This document shows positions 34,376-43,575 of a DNA stretch of 64,000 nt, in pieces. The stretch's first letter is position 1. Each line of letters starts with the position of its first letter. A program made the translations under genes and the position numbers. The stretch comes from Leptotrichia massiliensis (GTDB taxonomy: Bacteria; Fusobacteriota; Fusobacteriia; Fusobacteriales; Leptotrichiaceae). Location of the stretch: assembly GCF_900104625.1 (NCBI RefSeq), contig NZ_FNVZ01000004.1, forward strand, positions 124,001 to 188,000, read 5' to 3'. The notes under the pieces are model-generated. The model was not told the origin of the DNA. It saw only the letters and a list, made by a program, of their open reading frames with translations, and did no database searches.

Positions 34376-35323
34376 ATGAAAAAATTTTTATTAAATTTAA
34401 AAAATAAAGATAAAATTGGAATTTACAGATTTGATACTGATGGATTTTCTGTTGGAAATATTCTAAAAATTTGGGACAATTACTTGCTTTTAAAGTCTTA
34501 TGATACTCAAAATAATGAAGATGGAATGAAAATTTATCAAATTGATAAAATTCAAAGAATTATTTTGGATTCAGATTATATAAAAAATTTAGGAAACAAC
34601 TTATTAGATAAAACGGAAAGCAGTTACGAATGGCTGTATACAAAAAACTTAAATTCCATTGATGATATTTTAGAAAATATTATAAAGACTAGAACTTTAG
34701 TTTTTTTACATTTAAAGGACGAAACAACAGAAATTTGCTATATTACCAAAAAAATTGGAGAAAACTATTTTTTGGAAATACTGGATTATAATCTAAATAT
34801 AACTTCTACAGAAATTATTTCTAAAAATTATATCCGTTTAATAAAATTTTTTGACAGGAAAAAAATAAATAAAGATTTTGAGATTCATAAAATTAAATTA
34901 TTTGTTGGAAAAACCTATATTGGAAATATTGTTATGGAAAATGAAAAGTTTTTAGTTTTAAAAGAAATTTTCGATTTTGCAACTGAAAAATTTGTAACAG
35001 TTATCCGAAAAGAATTTATTGAAGAAATATCTAAACCATTTACTGAAGTTAAATATATTGACAAAATAAACTTAAATAAATATTTTGAAAACATTAACAG
35101 TCTAGATTATCTTTCAATTTTAAAAATTTGTCAGGAAAATAATTTATTTGTTTTTATTGACAATGAAGATTTTGAAGATAGTAAAGTTGGGATAGTAACA
35201 AAATTGGAAAATAAAAGATTACAATTAAAAATATTGGATAAAAATTTTCAATTTATTGAAATTTTGAATATAAATTATTTAGATATTCATATTTTTTATA
35301 TAACAAATTATTGCTATATATAA
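34376..35323 (+). CDS. Protein of unknown function with four degenerate beta-rich repeats (315 aa)
   Basis: No known family. I see the same pattern four times, at roughly residues 10-60, 100-155, 160-215 and 255-310: a strand, then a Gly/Ile turn, then a strand rich in L/K ending in (L)K..D, then a stretch ending in I..I. Examples are SVGNILKIWDNYLLLKSYD, YIGNIVMENEKFLVLKEIFD and KVGIVTKLENKRLQLKILD. This looks like tandem small beta-barrels such as Sm-like folds, but that is an inference. The protein is soluble and Lys/Ile/Asn-rich. I start at ATG 34376 after GGAGAAAAA; the frame extends upstream only through a TTG. Confidence 0.65.
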   Translation: MKKFLLNLKNKDKIGIYRFDTDGFSVGNILKIWDNYLLLKSYDTQNNEDGMKIYQIDKIQRIILDSDYIKNLGNNLLDKTESSYEWLYTKNLNSIDDILENIIKTRTLVFLHLKDETTEICYITKKIGENYFLEILDYNLNITSTEIISKNYIRLIKFFDRKKINKDFEIHKIKLFVGKTYIGNIVMENEKFLVLKEIFDFATEKFVTVIRKEFIEEISKPFTEVKYIDKINLNKYFENINSLDYLSILKICQENNLFVFIDNEDFEDSKVGIVTKLENKRLQLKILDKNFQFIEILNINYLDIHIFYITNYCYI

Positions 35324-35392
35324 GGTTACATCTCATTAAAGTTAAAGTTTTTTGCAATATATTTTAACAAATAAAAAACTTTTTCATAACAT

Positions 35393-35421
35393 TTGAATAA
35401 ATCGGAAAAAATTGATATAAT
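35393..35421 (+). promoter_or_regulatory. Promoter upstream of glmU
   Basis: TTGAAT (35393-35398), 17 bp, TATAAT (35416-35421) with TGA before it (extended -10). A terminator-like hairpin (35444-35467) lies directly downstream of the expected start. Confidence 0.6.
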
Positions 35422-35443
35422 TAGAAAGTAAAGTAATTTTGTT

Positions 35444-35467
35444 AAACTCAAAAATTTGAGTTTTTTT
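35444..35467 (+). terminator. Terminator hairpin between the glmU promoter and glmU
   Basis: AAACTCAAA and TTTGAGTTT pair over 8-9 bp, and a run of T follows to 35467. It may simply end transcripts from the 34376-35323 gene, but it also lies in the path from the 35393-35421 promoter to glmU. Confidence 0.6.
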
Positions 35468-35541
35468 AAACACTAGATTTTTTATAGCTTGAGTAAAATG
35501 AAAACAAATATTTTATTGTTAATAATTAAATTGAAGGAGGA

Positions 35542-36879
35542 ATGATGATTTCGTTAATTTTGGCGGCAGGGAAAGGGACTCGTATGAAGTCCGATCAATC
35601 GAAGGTTTTACACAAGGTGAATGGTGTTCCTATGATTAGAAGAGTTGTCAATGTGCTGGAAAATATCGGGAATGAAAAAAATATTTTTATTCTAGGACAC
35701 AAAAAGGAAGATGTTTTAGCTGAAATGGGAAATGTCGTTTATGTCACACAAAAAGAACAGCTTGGAACAGGACACGCTATTCTAATTGCAAAGGATAAAA
35801 TCAAGGAATACGGTGAAAATGTTCTTATCACTTATGGAGATACACCGTTGTTAAAAGAAAAAACATTGGAAGAATTAAAAAGAGTGTTTAAAGAGAAAAA
35901 TCTTGATTGTATCGTGCTTTCATGTAAAGTTAAAAATCCATTTGGATATGGACGGATTGTTAAGGAAAATGGTAAAATTTCAAACATTATTGAAGAAAAG
36001 GAAGCAAATGAAAATGAGAAAAAAATAGATGAAATTAATACAGGAGTCTATATTTTCAAAAATCAAAGTCTGCTTTATGCGATAGAAAAAATTGACAACA
36101 ACAATTCAAAAGGTGAATATTATTTAACCGATGCTATAAAAATTTTATCGACAGAAGGCTATAAAGTTGACAGCTTTCAAATTGAAGATGAAGATGAAAT
36201 CTTAGGAGTAAACTCAAAATCTCAGTTAGCACAGGCAAGTAAAATTTCAAGAAACAGAAAAAATACTGAACTTATGGATAACGGAGTAATTCTGATTGAC
36301 CCAGATACAACTTATATTGAAGATAATGTTGAAATTGGACAAGATACTGTAATTTATCCAAATGTTACAATTCAAGGTAATACGACAATTGGAAAAAACT
36401 GCGAAATCTTGGGAAATACAAGAATTGAAAATTCTGTGATTGCTGATAACGTGAAAATAGAGGCTTCTGTTGTTGAGCAATCTACTCTTGAGGAAGGGGT
36501 AACTGTGGGACCTTTTGCACATTTACGTCCAAAGGCACATTTGAAAGAAACTGTACATGTTGGAAACTTTGTGGAAATAAAAAATGCTACGCTTCAAAAA
36601 GGTGTGAAAACAGGGCATTTGACTTATATTGGAGATGCTGAAGTTGGGGAAAATACGAATATCGGTGCAGGTACAATCACTTGCAATTATGACGGGAAAA
36701 ATAAACATAAGACAAAAATTGGAAAAAATGCCTTTATTGGAAGCAATTCAATAATTGTAGCTCCAGTTGAAATAGGAAGCAAAGTTCTAACAGCGGCTGG
36801 ATCGGTTATTACAAAAGATATTCCAGATGAAGCATTGGCATTTGGAAGAGCAAAACAGGTTAACAAAGAAAAAAAATAA
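35542..36879 (+). CDS. glmU: Bifunctional UDP-N-acetylglucosamine pyrophosphorylase / glucosamine-1-phosphate acetyltransferase
   Basis: The enzyme makes UDP-GlcNAc for peptidoglycan and other envelope polymers. The N-terminal uridyltransferase domain has [27 protein letters not shown] and TYGDTPLL. The C-terminal left-handed beta-helix acetyltransferase carries hexapeptide repeats and the active-site stretches [39 protein letters not shown] and [10 protein letters not shown]. Length (445 aa) is normal. Two adjacent ATGs (35542, 35545) follow GGAGG; the second has better spacing. Confidence 0.97.
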   Translation: MMISLILAAGKGTRMKSDQSKVLHKVNGVPMIRRVVNVLENIGNEKNIFILGHKKEDVLAEMGNVVYVTQKEQLGTGHAILIAKDKIKEYGENVLITYGDTPLLKEKTLEELKRVFKEKNLDCIVLSCKVKNPFGYGRIVKENGKISNIIEEKEANENEKKIDEINTGVYIFKNQSLLYAIEKIDNNNSKGEYYLTDAIKILSTEGYKVDSFQIEDEDEILGVNSKSQLAQASKISRNRKNTELMDNGVILIDPDTTYIEDNVEIGQDTVIYPNVTIQGNTTIGKNCEILGNTRIENSVIADNVKIEASVVEQSTLEEGVTVGPFAHLRPKAHLKETVHVGNFVEIKNATLQKGVKTGHLTYIGDAEVGENTNIGAGTITCNYDGKNKHKTKIGKNAFIGSNSIIVAPVEIGSKVLTAAGSVITKDIPDEALAFGRAKQVNKEKK

Positions 36880-37001
36880 ACAAATATTTTAAAAAATAAA
36901 AATGTCAAAAAATCAAAAATTATAATGTATATTTTAATGTTAATTAATAATAAAAACATTTTAATAAAAATTCAAAATATAAAGAGAGAAAGGGAAATAA
37001 A

Positions 37002-37994
37002 ATGATAACATTAACCAAAGAGGACAAAAGCAGAATAAAAATTTTTGCAGGATCATCTAGTGAAGTTCTAGCACAAAAAATTGTAAAATATTTGGATATG
37101 GATTTATCATCTGCTGAAATTGTAAGATTTGCCGATGGAGAAACTTTTGCAAAGTCAAATGAAAGTGTACGTGGGTGCAAGGTGTTTATCATCCAATCTA
37201 CTTCAAAACCTGTAAATGAAAGTATTATGGAGCTTTTAGTTTTTATTGATGCGATTAAAAGGTCATCAGCCAGAGAAATTATTGCGATAATTCCTTATTA
37301 CGGATATGCAAGGCAGGACAGAAAAGCAAGTCCACGTGAGCCAATCACATCAAAACTTGTTGCAAACCTACTTACTGTCGCAGGAGCTACAAGAGTAATC
37401 ACAATGGATTTACATGCAAGACAAATTCAAGGATTTTTTGACATTCCAGTGGATCACATGGAAGCATTGCCAATTTTGGCTAAACACTTTATAAAATATG
37501 GATTTCACCCAGAAGACACTGTTGTTGTTTCACCTGATGTTGGTGGTGTAAAAAGAGCGAGAGGACTTGCAAATTGGCTACATACGCCACTTGCGATAAT
37601 TGATAAAAGACGTGCCAAAGCAAATGTTTCGGAAGTTATGCACATTATTGGAGATATAAAAGGGAAAAAAGCTATTTTAATTGATGACATGATTGATACA
37701 GCTGGAACAATATGTAATGCGGCACAGGCTCTAATTGACAAAGGAGCAACAGAAGTTTACGCATGTGCTACACACGCTGTATTCTCAGACCCTGCGATTG
37801 AAAGGTTAAAAAACTCAGCTTTTACAGAAGTTGTAGTAACTGACACAATCCAATTACCTGAAGACAGAAAATTTGATAAATTAAAAATTTTATCAACAAG
37901 TAAAATGTTTGCAGAAATAATAAAAAGAATTTCGAAAAATAGTCCAATAAGTGACTTATTTGAAATGCCAGTTGACGATGATAATGATGAATAA
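37002..37994 (+). CDS. prs: Ribose-phosphate pyrophosphokinase (PRPP synthetase)
   Basis: It makes PRPP from ribose-5-phosphate and ATP for nucleotide, His and Trp synthesis. Motifs are KIFAGSSSEVLAQKI, RFADGE, PYYGYARQDRKASPREPI, DLHARQIQGFFDIPVDH, VSPDVGGVKRARG and the PRPP loop LIDDMIDTAGTI. Length is standard for the family plus a short acidic tail. It follows glmU by 122 bp, a common gene order in bacteria. GAAAGGGAAATAAA precedes the ATG. Confidence 0.97.
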   Translation: MITLTKEDKSRIKIFAGSSSEVLAQKIVKYLDMDLSSAEIVRFADGETFAKSNESVRGCKVFIIQSTSKPVNESIMELLVFIDAIKRSSAREIIAIIPYYGYARQDRKASPREPITSKLVANLLTVAGATRVITMDLHARQIQGFFDIPVDHMEALPILAKHFIKYGFHPEDTVVVSPDVGGVKRARGLANWLHTPLAIIDKRRAKANVSEVMHIIGDIKGKKAILIDDMIDTAGTICNAAQALIDKGATEVYACATHAVFSDPAIERLKNSAFTEVVVTDTIQLPEDRKFDKLKILSTSKMFAEIIKRISKNSPISDLFEMPVDDDNDE

Positions 37995-38589
37995 AATTGA
38001 AAATGCAGTACGTATTTTGAAAAATGGGGGGGTTGCCATATTTCCAACAGACACTGTTTATGGAATAGGCACTCTTCCCAAAAAAGAATACATGGAAAAA
38101 ATTTATAAAATAAAAAAAAGGGATTTCTCAAAAAAAATAATCGCTTTAATCAGTGATAAAAATAAATTAGCAGAATTAATAAACGAAACTGATGAAAATA
38201 TAAAAAAAATTGAAAATATCCTCAAAAAATATTGGCCGGGAGAGTTGACTGTTATCTTTCGCGCAAATCAGAATTTTACAAAACATTTTGATAAAAATAT
38301 GGAAACAATTGGAATTCGTATTCCAAAAAATGAAACTACCCTTGAAATAATAAAAAAATCTGGAGGCGTTTTATTAACCACAAGTGCAAATATTTCAGGT
38401 GAAAATGCTGTCACTAAAGTAGAAAATCTAAGTCAAGAACTAATAAAAAATGTAGATATAATTATTTCAAATGAAAAAGTGAAACTAACAGGAAAACCTT
38501 CCACAATTGTGAAATATGAAGATGGAAAATTGACATTATTAAGAGAAGGAAATATTGCATTTGACGAAATAATCAATAATTTTAGATGA
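37984..38589 (+). CDS. L-threonylcarbamoyladenylate synthase (Sua5/YrdC/YwlC family)
   Basis: The YrdC-like fold is shown by IFPTDTVYGIGTLP, YKIKKRDFSKKI, WPGELTVIFRAN, TIGIRIPKN, LLTTSANISGENAV and the GKPSTIVKYE motif before LREGNI. It activates threonine for the t6A tRNA modification. No C-terminal Sua5 domain is present, so it is the short TsaC form (about 200 aa). Two ATGs at 37984 and 37987 overlap the prs stop codon, which implies translational coupling; an upstream ATG at 37951 in the same frame lacks a ribosome site. Confidence 0.92.
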   Translation: MMNKIENAVRILKNGGVAIFPTDTVYGIGTLPKKEYMEKIYKIKKRDFSKKIIALISDKNKLAELINETDENIKKIENILKKYWPGELTVIFRANQNFTKHFDKNMETIGIRIPKNETTLEIIKKSGGVLLTTSANISGENAVTKVENLSQELIKNVDIIISNEKVKLTGKPSTIVKYEDGKLTLLREGNIAFDEIINNFR

Positions 38590-38694
38590 TAATATTTAAG
38601 ATTAAATTGACAAAAGTTAAATATTTGAGTAGAATAATTATAATTTTAATAAATTTTTATAAATATAAAAATAATAAATGGAAAGGAGTCTTTT

Positions 38695-39168
38695 ATGGCA
38701 AAAATGGTAAATCCAAATACTGTTAGCAATATGGATTTAATAAATGCAAAATCACAAGCGAAAATGCAGCAGATTGTGCAGAAAGTTGGAAAAGGAAAAA
38801 GAAAAGTTAATGTTACGTTTTCTAAAATGTCAAGAAGTTATCTGACAAGAATGATCGAGGAAATGAGAAAAATGATGGGGCAATACGAAAAACAGCTTCC
38901 AAATGTATTTGCTTTTTTCAAATATTTAGAAAATGAAGTAAAAATAACAAAGGCAAATAAAAAAGAAAAAACTAAAAATGTAAAACTTTCTTACGAAGAA
39001 GTTGACTTTTTTAAATTGCAGCTAAAAGAAACATTAAAGGGGATTGACGCTCAACGTGCTACTTTAAAATGGTACAATTTGATAAAAAAAGCATTATTTA
39101 AAACATTGACAAAACAAACAGAAGTAGTGCTGGAAGAATTTAATTCTGGAAGTGTTAAAAAGAAATAA
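38695..39168 (+). CDS. Soluble basic protein of unknown function (157 aa)
   Basis: I do not recognise it. It is Lys-rich, largely helical, has no signal peptide, and contains MSRSYLTRMIEEMRKMMGQY and a C-terminal LIKKALFKTLTKQTEVVLEEF. AAAGGAG precedes the ATG. It ends 43 bp before the PilB/GspE-type ATPase gene and may be co-transcribed with it, but its sequence gives no hint of a pilus role. Confidence 0.65.
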   Translation: MAKMVNPNTVSNMDLINAKSQAKMQQIVQKVGKGKRKVNVTFSKMSRSYLTRMIEEMRKMMGQYEKQLPNVFAFFKYLENEVKITKANKKEKTKNVKLSYEEVDFFKLQLKETLKGIDAQRATLKWYNLIKKALFKTLTKQTEVVLEEFNSGSVKKK

Positions 39169-39211
39169 ATAAAAGGTAAAAATATAAAAGCGGGAAGGAA
39201 AATTGAGGACA

Positions 39212-40417
39212 ATGAATAAAAAAATAAACGAAAAAGTAAAACTTAAAGACTTTGCAGATAATAAAAACAGTATATTATCAAATGATACGGTTTCTTATCT
39301 AAATGAAATTGTAAAAGCTGGATTTAAGGAACGTGCCAGTGATATTCACATAAAATTTGATTTGCTTGAAGGAATGGAAATAAAGTATCGAGTTGATGGA
39401 TACCTTATGGAAAGCCAAAACTTATATGAAACTGTGAATAAAAAAGTGCTGGAAAAAAATATCACCGAAATTATTGCCAGAATAAAAATTTTGGCAGGAA
39501 TGAATGTTGCAGAGAAAAGAAAGCCACAAGATGGCAGCTTTTCTTTTTTATTTAATATAAAAAATCTTAATAAACGCTACGACATAAGAGCTGCCTACAT
39601 GCCAACAATCGGTGGAGAAACTATGGTTTTACGTATTCTTGAAAATTATCTAGAAGATATAAATCTTGAAACACTTGGTTTTTCAAATCAAAGCATAGTA
39701 ATGTTAAAAGAAATTTTAACTAGAAAATATGGAATGATTTTGGTGAGTGGTCCGACAGGATCTGGAAAATCCACAACTTTAAAATCTCTAATAACTATGT
39801 TAAATGACGGAAGAAAAAAAATCATAACTGTAGAAGATCCTGTTGAAAGTAAAATTGAAGGAATTGTTCAGATACAGGTAAATCAGAATATTGGAGTAAC
39901 ATTTGCTGAAGTTTTAAAAGCCACGTTAAGAAACGATCCTGATATTATAGTGATTTCAGAAATTCGTGATGAAGTTACTGCAGAAATTGCTGTAAGAGCT
40001 GCATTAACAGGACATCTTGTTATATCCACAATTCACACAAATGACGCTGTTTCCACATTAATCAGGCTAGTGGATATGGGTATTCCAAAATATTTGATAT
40101 TAGATTCGTTAATTGGCGTGATTGGACAACGACTGGTTGGAAAAAAATGCCAGAAATGTATGGGAGAAGGTTGTAGTGAATGCTCCAATGGATACAGCGG
40201 CAGAATTTCGATAAATGAAGTACTTGTGCTGAATCAGGATGTGCGAAATATTTTAAAAGAAGACAACCATCTCGGTTCTGAAACTAAAAATAAACTGAAA
40301 ATGCTGAATCAAAAATCTAAAAATCAAAAGCACTTTATTGATTTTATGGAAGATGCGAATGAAAAAATTGATAAAAATTTAATTTTTGAAAGGGAAAAAG
40401 CAAGTATTATTTTTTAA
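39212..40417 (+). CDS. Type II secretion / type IV pilus-type ATPase (PilB/GspE family)
   Basis: An N2-like domain (ERASDIHIKFD, then YRVDGYLMES) precedes a RecA-like ATPase. Walker A is SGPTGSGKSTTLK, the Asp box TVEDPVESKIEG, Walker B LRNDPDIIVISEIRD, the His box LVISTIHTND. A four-Cys zinc motif (CQKCMGEGCSEC) follows. Such hexameric ATPases drive pilus or pseudopilus assembly at the inner membrane. It lacks the N1 domain of classical PilB (401 aa here). No other pilus gene is in the window. ATG 39212 follows GAGGACA; an upstream TTG is also in frame. Confidence 0.9.
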   Translation: MNKKINEKVKLKDFADNKNSILSNDTVSYLNEIVKAGFKERASDIHIKFDLLEGMEIKYRVDGYLMESQNLYETVNKKVLEKNITEIIARIKILAGMNVAEKRKPQDGSFSFLFNIKNLNKRYDIRAAYMPTIGGETMVLRILENYLEDINLETLGFSNQSIVMLKEILTRKYGMILVSGPTGSGKSTTLKSLITMLNDGRKKIITVEDPVESKIEGIVQIQVNQNIGVTFAEVLKATLRNDPDIIVISEIRDEVTAEIAVRAALTGHLVISTIHTNDAVSTLIRLVDMGIPKYLILDSLIGVIGQRLVGKKCQKCMGEGCSECSNGYSGRISINEVLVLNQDVRNILKEDNHLGSETKNKLKMLNQKSKNQKHFIDFMEDANEKIDKNLIFEREKASIIF

Positions 40418-40470
40418 CAAAAAATGCAAGGATTTTTATTTCCATTATCCTTGCACAAATTTGTTTTTTA
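40417..40470. terminator. Bidirectional terminator between the PilB-like gene and rnfD
   Basis: TGCAAGGAT (40425-40433) and ATCCTTGCA (40447-40455) form a perfect 9-bp stem. An A-run lies on the left and a T-rich run (TTTTTT) on the right, so it can end both converging operons. Confidence 0.85.
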
Positions 40471-40509
40471 GGAAATTAAGTTAATTATTTAGCTAATTTC
40501 CTTTTTTAT

Positions 40510-41994
40510 TTACTTAAATTTTTTATTTCTATCACTTCTTATTAATTGCAATGTTAACACTAAAATATATAAATAAACTAAATATGGAATAGCCCCTATC
40601 TTATGTAACCCTATAAAAATTAATGCAAAAACAATAATTACAAGTGTCAGTAATATTCCTTTTCCAACTTGTTTTACCACTTCTTCCTTCACCTCGTAAC
40701 CGAATACAACAGGACGGAACACTTTATTTATATATCTCGTAAACGGATTCAAAATTAACAATACATACGATAATGTTTCATTTTTTACTCCAAGCATTGA
40801 CAGAAGCACAATCACAACACCCAGTATTATTCCATAATAAATCTTCCCGGCTGCAAATGATGGACTTGTCGGCATATCAGTTGCCATAAATATTCCTGTT
40901 AATAAAAGTCCTCCCATTGAAACAGAAATTCCATCTTTTAAAATCATTGTGGCTATAAATGATGTAGCAAATAAAGTTACAGGGATATGCCATGAAATAC
41001 GGTTTTTTAATAATAAATACAGCCCTCCCAGAATTAATGCAAATGCAGAATATGACCCCAATGAACCTGAAGAAGTTAACAATAGTTCGTCTAAATAGCT
41101 CATAATAGGTGTTTTCTGAAAATTTACAAAGAAATTTATTTTTGATAATCTTAGTGCTTCTTGACTAAACCAAATAGTTCCAGAAGACATTGTTGCTGGA
41201 AAGAAAACTGTCATAAATTCACGTCCTACTACCGCTGGATTAAGTACATTTTTCCCAATCCCTCCATACATCAGTTTTCCAAAAATTATAGCCATGCTGG
41301 CTCCAAAAGCAACAACTGGTAATGAAGTTAACGGTGCCAAAGTCAAAGCCATCAAAATCCCTGTGATTACTGCTGATAAATCATGTGCAGAATCCTTGTC
41401 ATTCAAAAATATTCTTGAAAACAATTTTTCAGTTATTACTGCTGAAAAAATAGAAGTTACTATTACTAATAAAGCTGTTAACCCATAAACAAGTCCAGCT
41501 GCAATTAAAGCAGGGAATAAAGATATAATAACATCTTTCATAACATCTCTCACTTCAACATCTGTTCGTACAAATGGATTAAATGACATTTTTTTCATTT
41601 CTCTTTTTTTAAAAAAGGTTCTTATTATTTTTCTTCGTTTAATTTTTTCATCTTGTTTCCCTAAATTTTTTTCATTTAAAATATTTGATTTTTCATATAC
41701 TTTTGGTTTACTTAAATTTGTATTTTTTATTTTTTTTATATTTTTCTTTTCCTCATTTTCTGCTTTTTCATTTACTTCTTTTTTAATTGTTTCTCTTTTA
41801 GTTTTTTCATTTCGTGTTTTTTCCAGCTTTATTATTTTACCATTATTATGCAAATTTTGCTGATTAATATTCCTTTTTTTAGGCAAATTTTCGGTTTCTG
41901 AATGGTGAACTGTATCATCATTATCCAAAAGTCCATTTTTAATTTTTTTTCTTACATCTAGTATTTCTTCTAACAGCGTTTTTTCATCTGTCAT
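40510..41994 (-). CDS. rnfD: RnfD-type electron transport complex subunit with charged N-terminal extension
   Basis: Residues 1-145 are highly charged (Lys/Glu/Asn-rich), without membrane spans; residues 146-494 contain about nine to ten spans of the NQR2/RnfD/RnfE fold. Signature stretches are SFNPFVRTDVEVRDVM, VTGILMALTLAP, MYGGIGKNVLNPAVVGREFM and GSYSAFALILGGLYLL. The family carries covalent FMN on a Thr; the expected S-G-A-T context is not present here (FQKTPIM occupies that place), so flavinylation is uncertain. The ATG overlaps the rnfC stop codon (TAATG). rnfG, E, A and B do not follow; a terminator does. Confidence 0.88.
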   Translation of the reverse strand: MTDEKTLLEEILDVRKKIKNGLLDNDDTVHHSETENLPKKRNINQQNLHNNGKIIKLEKTRNEKTKRETIKKEVNEKAENEEKKNIKKIKNTNLSKPKVYEKSNILNEKNLGKQDEKIKRRKIIRTFFKKREMKKMSFNPFVRTDVEVRDVMKDVIISLFPALIAAGLVYGLTALLVIVTSIFSAVITEKLFSRIFLNDKDSAHDLSAVITGILMALTLAPLTSLPVVAFGASMAIIFGKLMYGGIGKNVLNPAVVGREFMTVFFPATMSSGTIWFSQEALRLSKINFFVNFQKTPIMSYLDELLLTSSGSLGSYSAFALILGGLYLLLKNRISWHIPVTLFATSFIATMILKDGISVSMGGLLLTGIFMATDMPTSPSFAAGKIYYGIILGVVIVLLSMLGVKNETLSYVLLILNPFTRYINKVFRPVVFGYEVKEEVVKQVGKGILLTLVIIVFALIFIGLHKIGAIPYLVYLYILVLTLQLIRSDRNKKFK

Positions 41995-43367
41995 TATTTA
42001 TTCGCCTCCATTTCCGACAAAATTGCTTTTCCTGTTTTTATGCTTTCTATTAATGGAACTCTTGATGGACATACAAACTCACATGCTCCACATTCTATGC
42101 AATTTTGAATATTCGCTGTAACCATCTGTTCGTATTTCCCTTTTTCATAATAATCAGCAAATTCAAAAGGCATAAGATTCATAGGACAGGCTTCTACACA
42201 ATATCCACACGAAATACAATTTTTCCTTTCAATTTCTTCTGGACTTAAAAATAGTATCCCAGAAGTCCCTTTAATCACAGGCACTCGAGAATCAAAAATT
42301 TCCATTCCCATCATAGGACCACCAAAAATAACCTTTTCTTCATTCCGAATATCCAATTCTTTTACAATATGATAAAGTGGAGTTCCAAATTTTATTTTAT
42401 AATTTCCTATATTTCTTGCTTCTTCACCAGATACTGTAACAACTCTTTCTATAAGTGGTTTCCCTTCAAAAAATGCATCATAAATTGCCTTTACTGTACT
42501 TACATTACTTACAACTACACCTTGTTCTAATGGTAATTCACCTTTTCGTACTTTTTTACCTGTAACAGTATTTATTAGCTGCAATTCACTTCCTTGTGGA
42601 TAAATCGTTGGCAACAACTGAATTTTTAAATCAAATTCTTCTTCTTTTCCTATTTTTTCAAAAATTTCAATCAGTTCGCTATTTTCCTCTTCTATTCCAA
42701 TTATCATTTCTTTTGGATTTAGTAATTTTTGAATAACTTTCAATCCACGGAAAAGTTCACTTGTGTAATTTTTCATAACAGAATAATCAGAAGTCAAATA
42801 TGGCTCGCATTCAGCTCCATTTATTATAAATGTTTCTACTTTTCTAAATTTTATATCATATTTTATATGAGTCGGAAACTGTGCTCCTCCAAGCCCCACT
42901 ATTCCTGCCTCTTTTATTATCTTAAAAATTTCATCTTTTTTTATTAATTTTAAATCTCGAAGTTCCCTTTTTACAAGATTTTCTTCCTTATTTTTAAAAT
43001 CATTTGCAATAATAATAGTTTTCACTTTATTTCCATTAGCAATAAAATGCTCAACAACGTCAACAACATCGCCTGAAACTGGTGAATGTATATTAGCAGA
43101 TATATTACCTGAAATTTCACCTATTTTCTCATATTTTTTTACATAATCTCCAATTTCTACTACTGGAATGGAAGGGCTTCCTATATGTTGCGAAAGTGGC
43201 ACATATAAAAGAGCAGCATCTTTAAGTTCCTTTAATTCGGTGTTTTTTGTCATTGGTTTCATCGGATGATGTTTTTTTATAGTTTTTTTCTTTTTTTCTT
43301 CTGTTTCTTCAACATTTTTGTTTAAAAGAATATTGATTATCCTCTTTATACTTCTATTTCTAGCCAT
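41994..43367 (-). CDS. rnfC: RnfC-type electron transport complex subunit
   Basis: The N-terminal barrel-sandwich region (LYVPLSQHIGSPSIPVVE, GDYVKKYEKIGE, IHSPVSGDVVDV) is followed by an FMN/NADH-binding domain (GLGGAQFPTHIK, NGAECEPYLTSDY) and two 4Fe-4S motifs near the C-terminus (CISCGYCVEACPMNLMP, CIECGACEFVCPSRVP). RnfC passes electrons between NADH and the membrane part of the ferredoxin:NAD+ oxidoreductase. Length (457 aa) is normal. I start at ATG 43367 after GGAGAGAGAA. It is the first gene of a two-gene unit with rnfD. Confidence 0.93.
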   Translation of the reverse strand: MARNRSIKRIINILLNKNVEETEEKKKKTIKKHHPMKPMTKNTELKELKDAALLYVPLSQHIGSPSIPVVEIGDYVKKYEKIGEISGNISANIHSPVSGDVVDVVEHFIANGNKVKTIIIANDFKNKEENLVKRELRDLKLIKKDEIFKIIKEAGIVGLGGAQFPTHIKYDIKFRKVETFIINGAECEPYLTSDYSVMKNYTSELFRGLKVIQKLLNPKEMIIGIEEENSELIEIFEKIGKEEEFDLKIQLLPTIYPQGSELQLINTVTGKKVRKGELPLEQGVVVSNVSTVKAIYDAFFEGKPLIERVVTVSGEEARNIGNYKIKFGTPLYHIVKELDIRNEEKVIFGGPMMGMEIFDSRVPVIKGTSGILFLSPEEIERKNCISCGYCVEACPMNLMPFEFADYYEKGKYEQMVTANIQNCIECGACEFVCPSRVPLIESIKTGKAILSEMEANK

Positions 43368-43514
43368 TTCTCTCTCCAATTTATTTTTTAACTTTTTAAA
43401 TTATATTTCAATTCTTTAATAAAAGACATACTCTAAATTTAACAATCCTTGACTTTTACTAAAAAATTCAAATTTTAATTATTTTTTTACCTAAATTAAT
43501 CAACATAAATACTA

Positions 43515-43554
43515 AGCGGAAAACAAGGGGATTCGATTATTTCATCCCCCTTGT
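43515..43554 (-). terminator. Terminator after the nitronate-monooxygenase-like gene
   Basis: ACAAGGGGAT (43523-43532) and ATCCCCCTTGT (43544-43554) pair over 10 bp with one bulge; TTTTCC follows on the minus strand. It separates this gene from rnfC. Confidence 0.7.
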
Positions 43555-43575
43555 TCTTGATTATTTACTATAATC

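Noticed and set aside
36247-38131. Minus-strand open frames opposite glmU and prs
   Set aside because: Shadow frames of conserved genes, without ribosome sites or domains.
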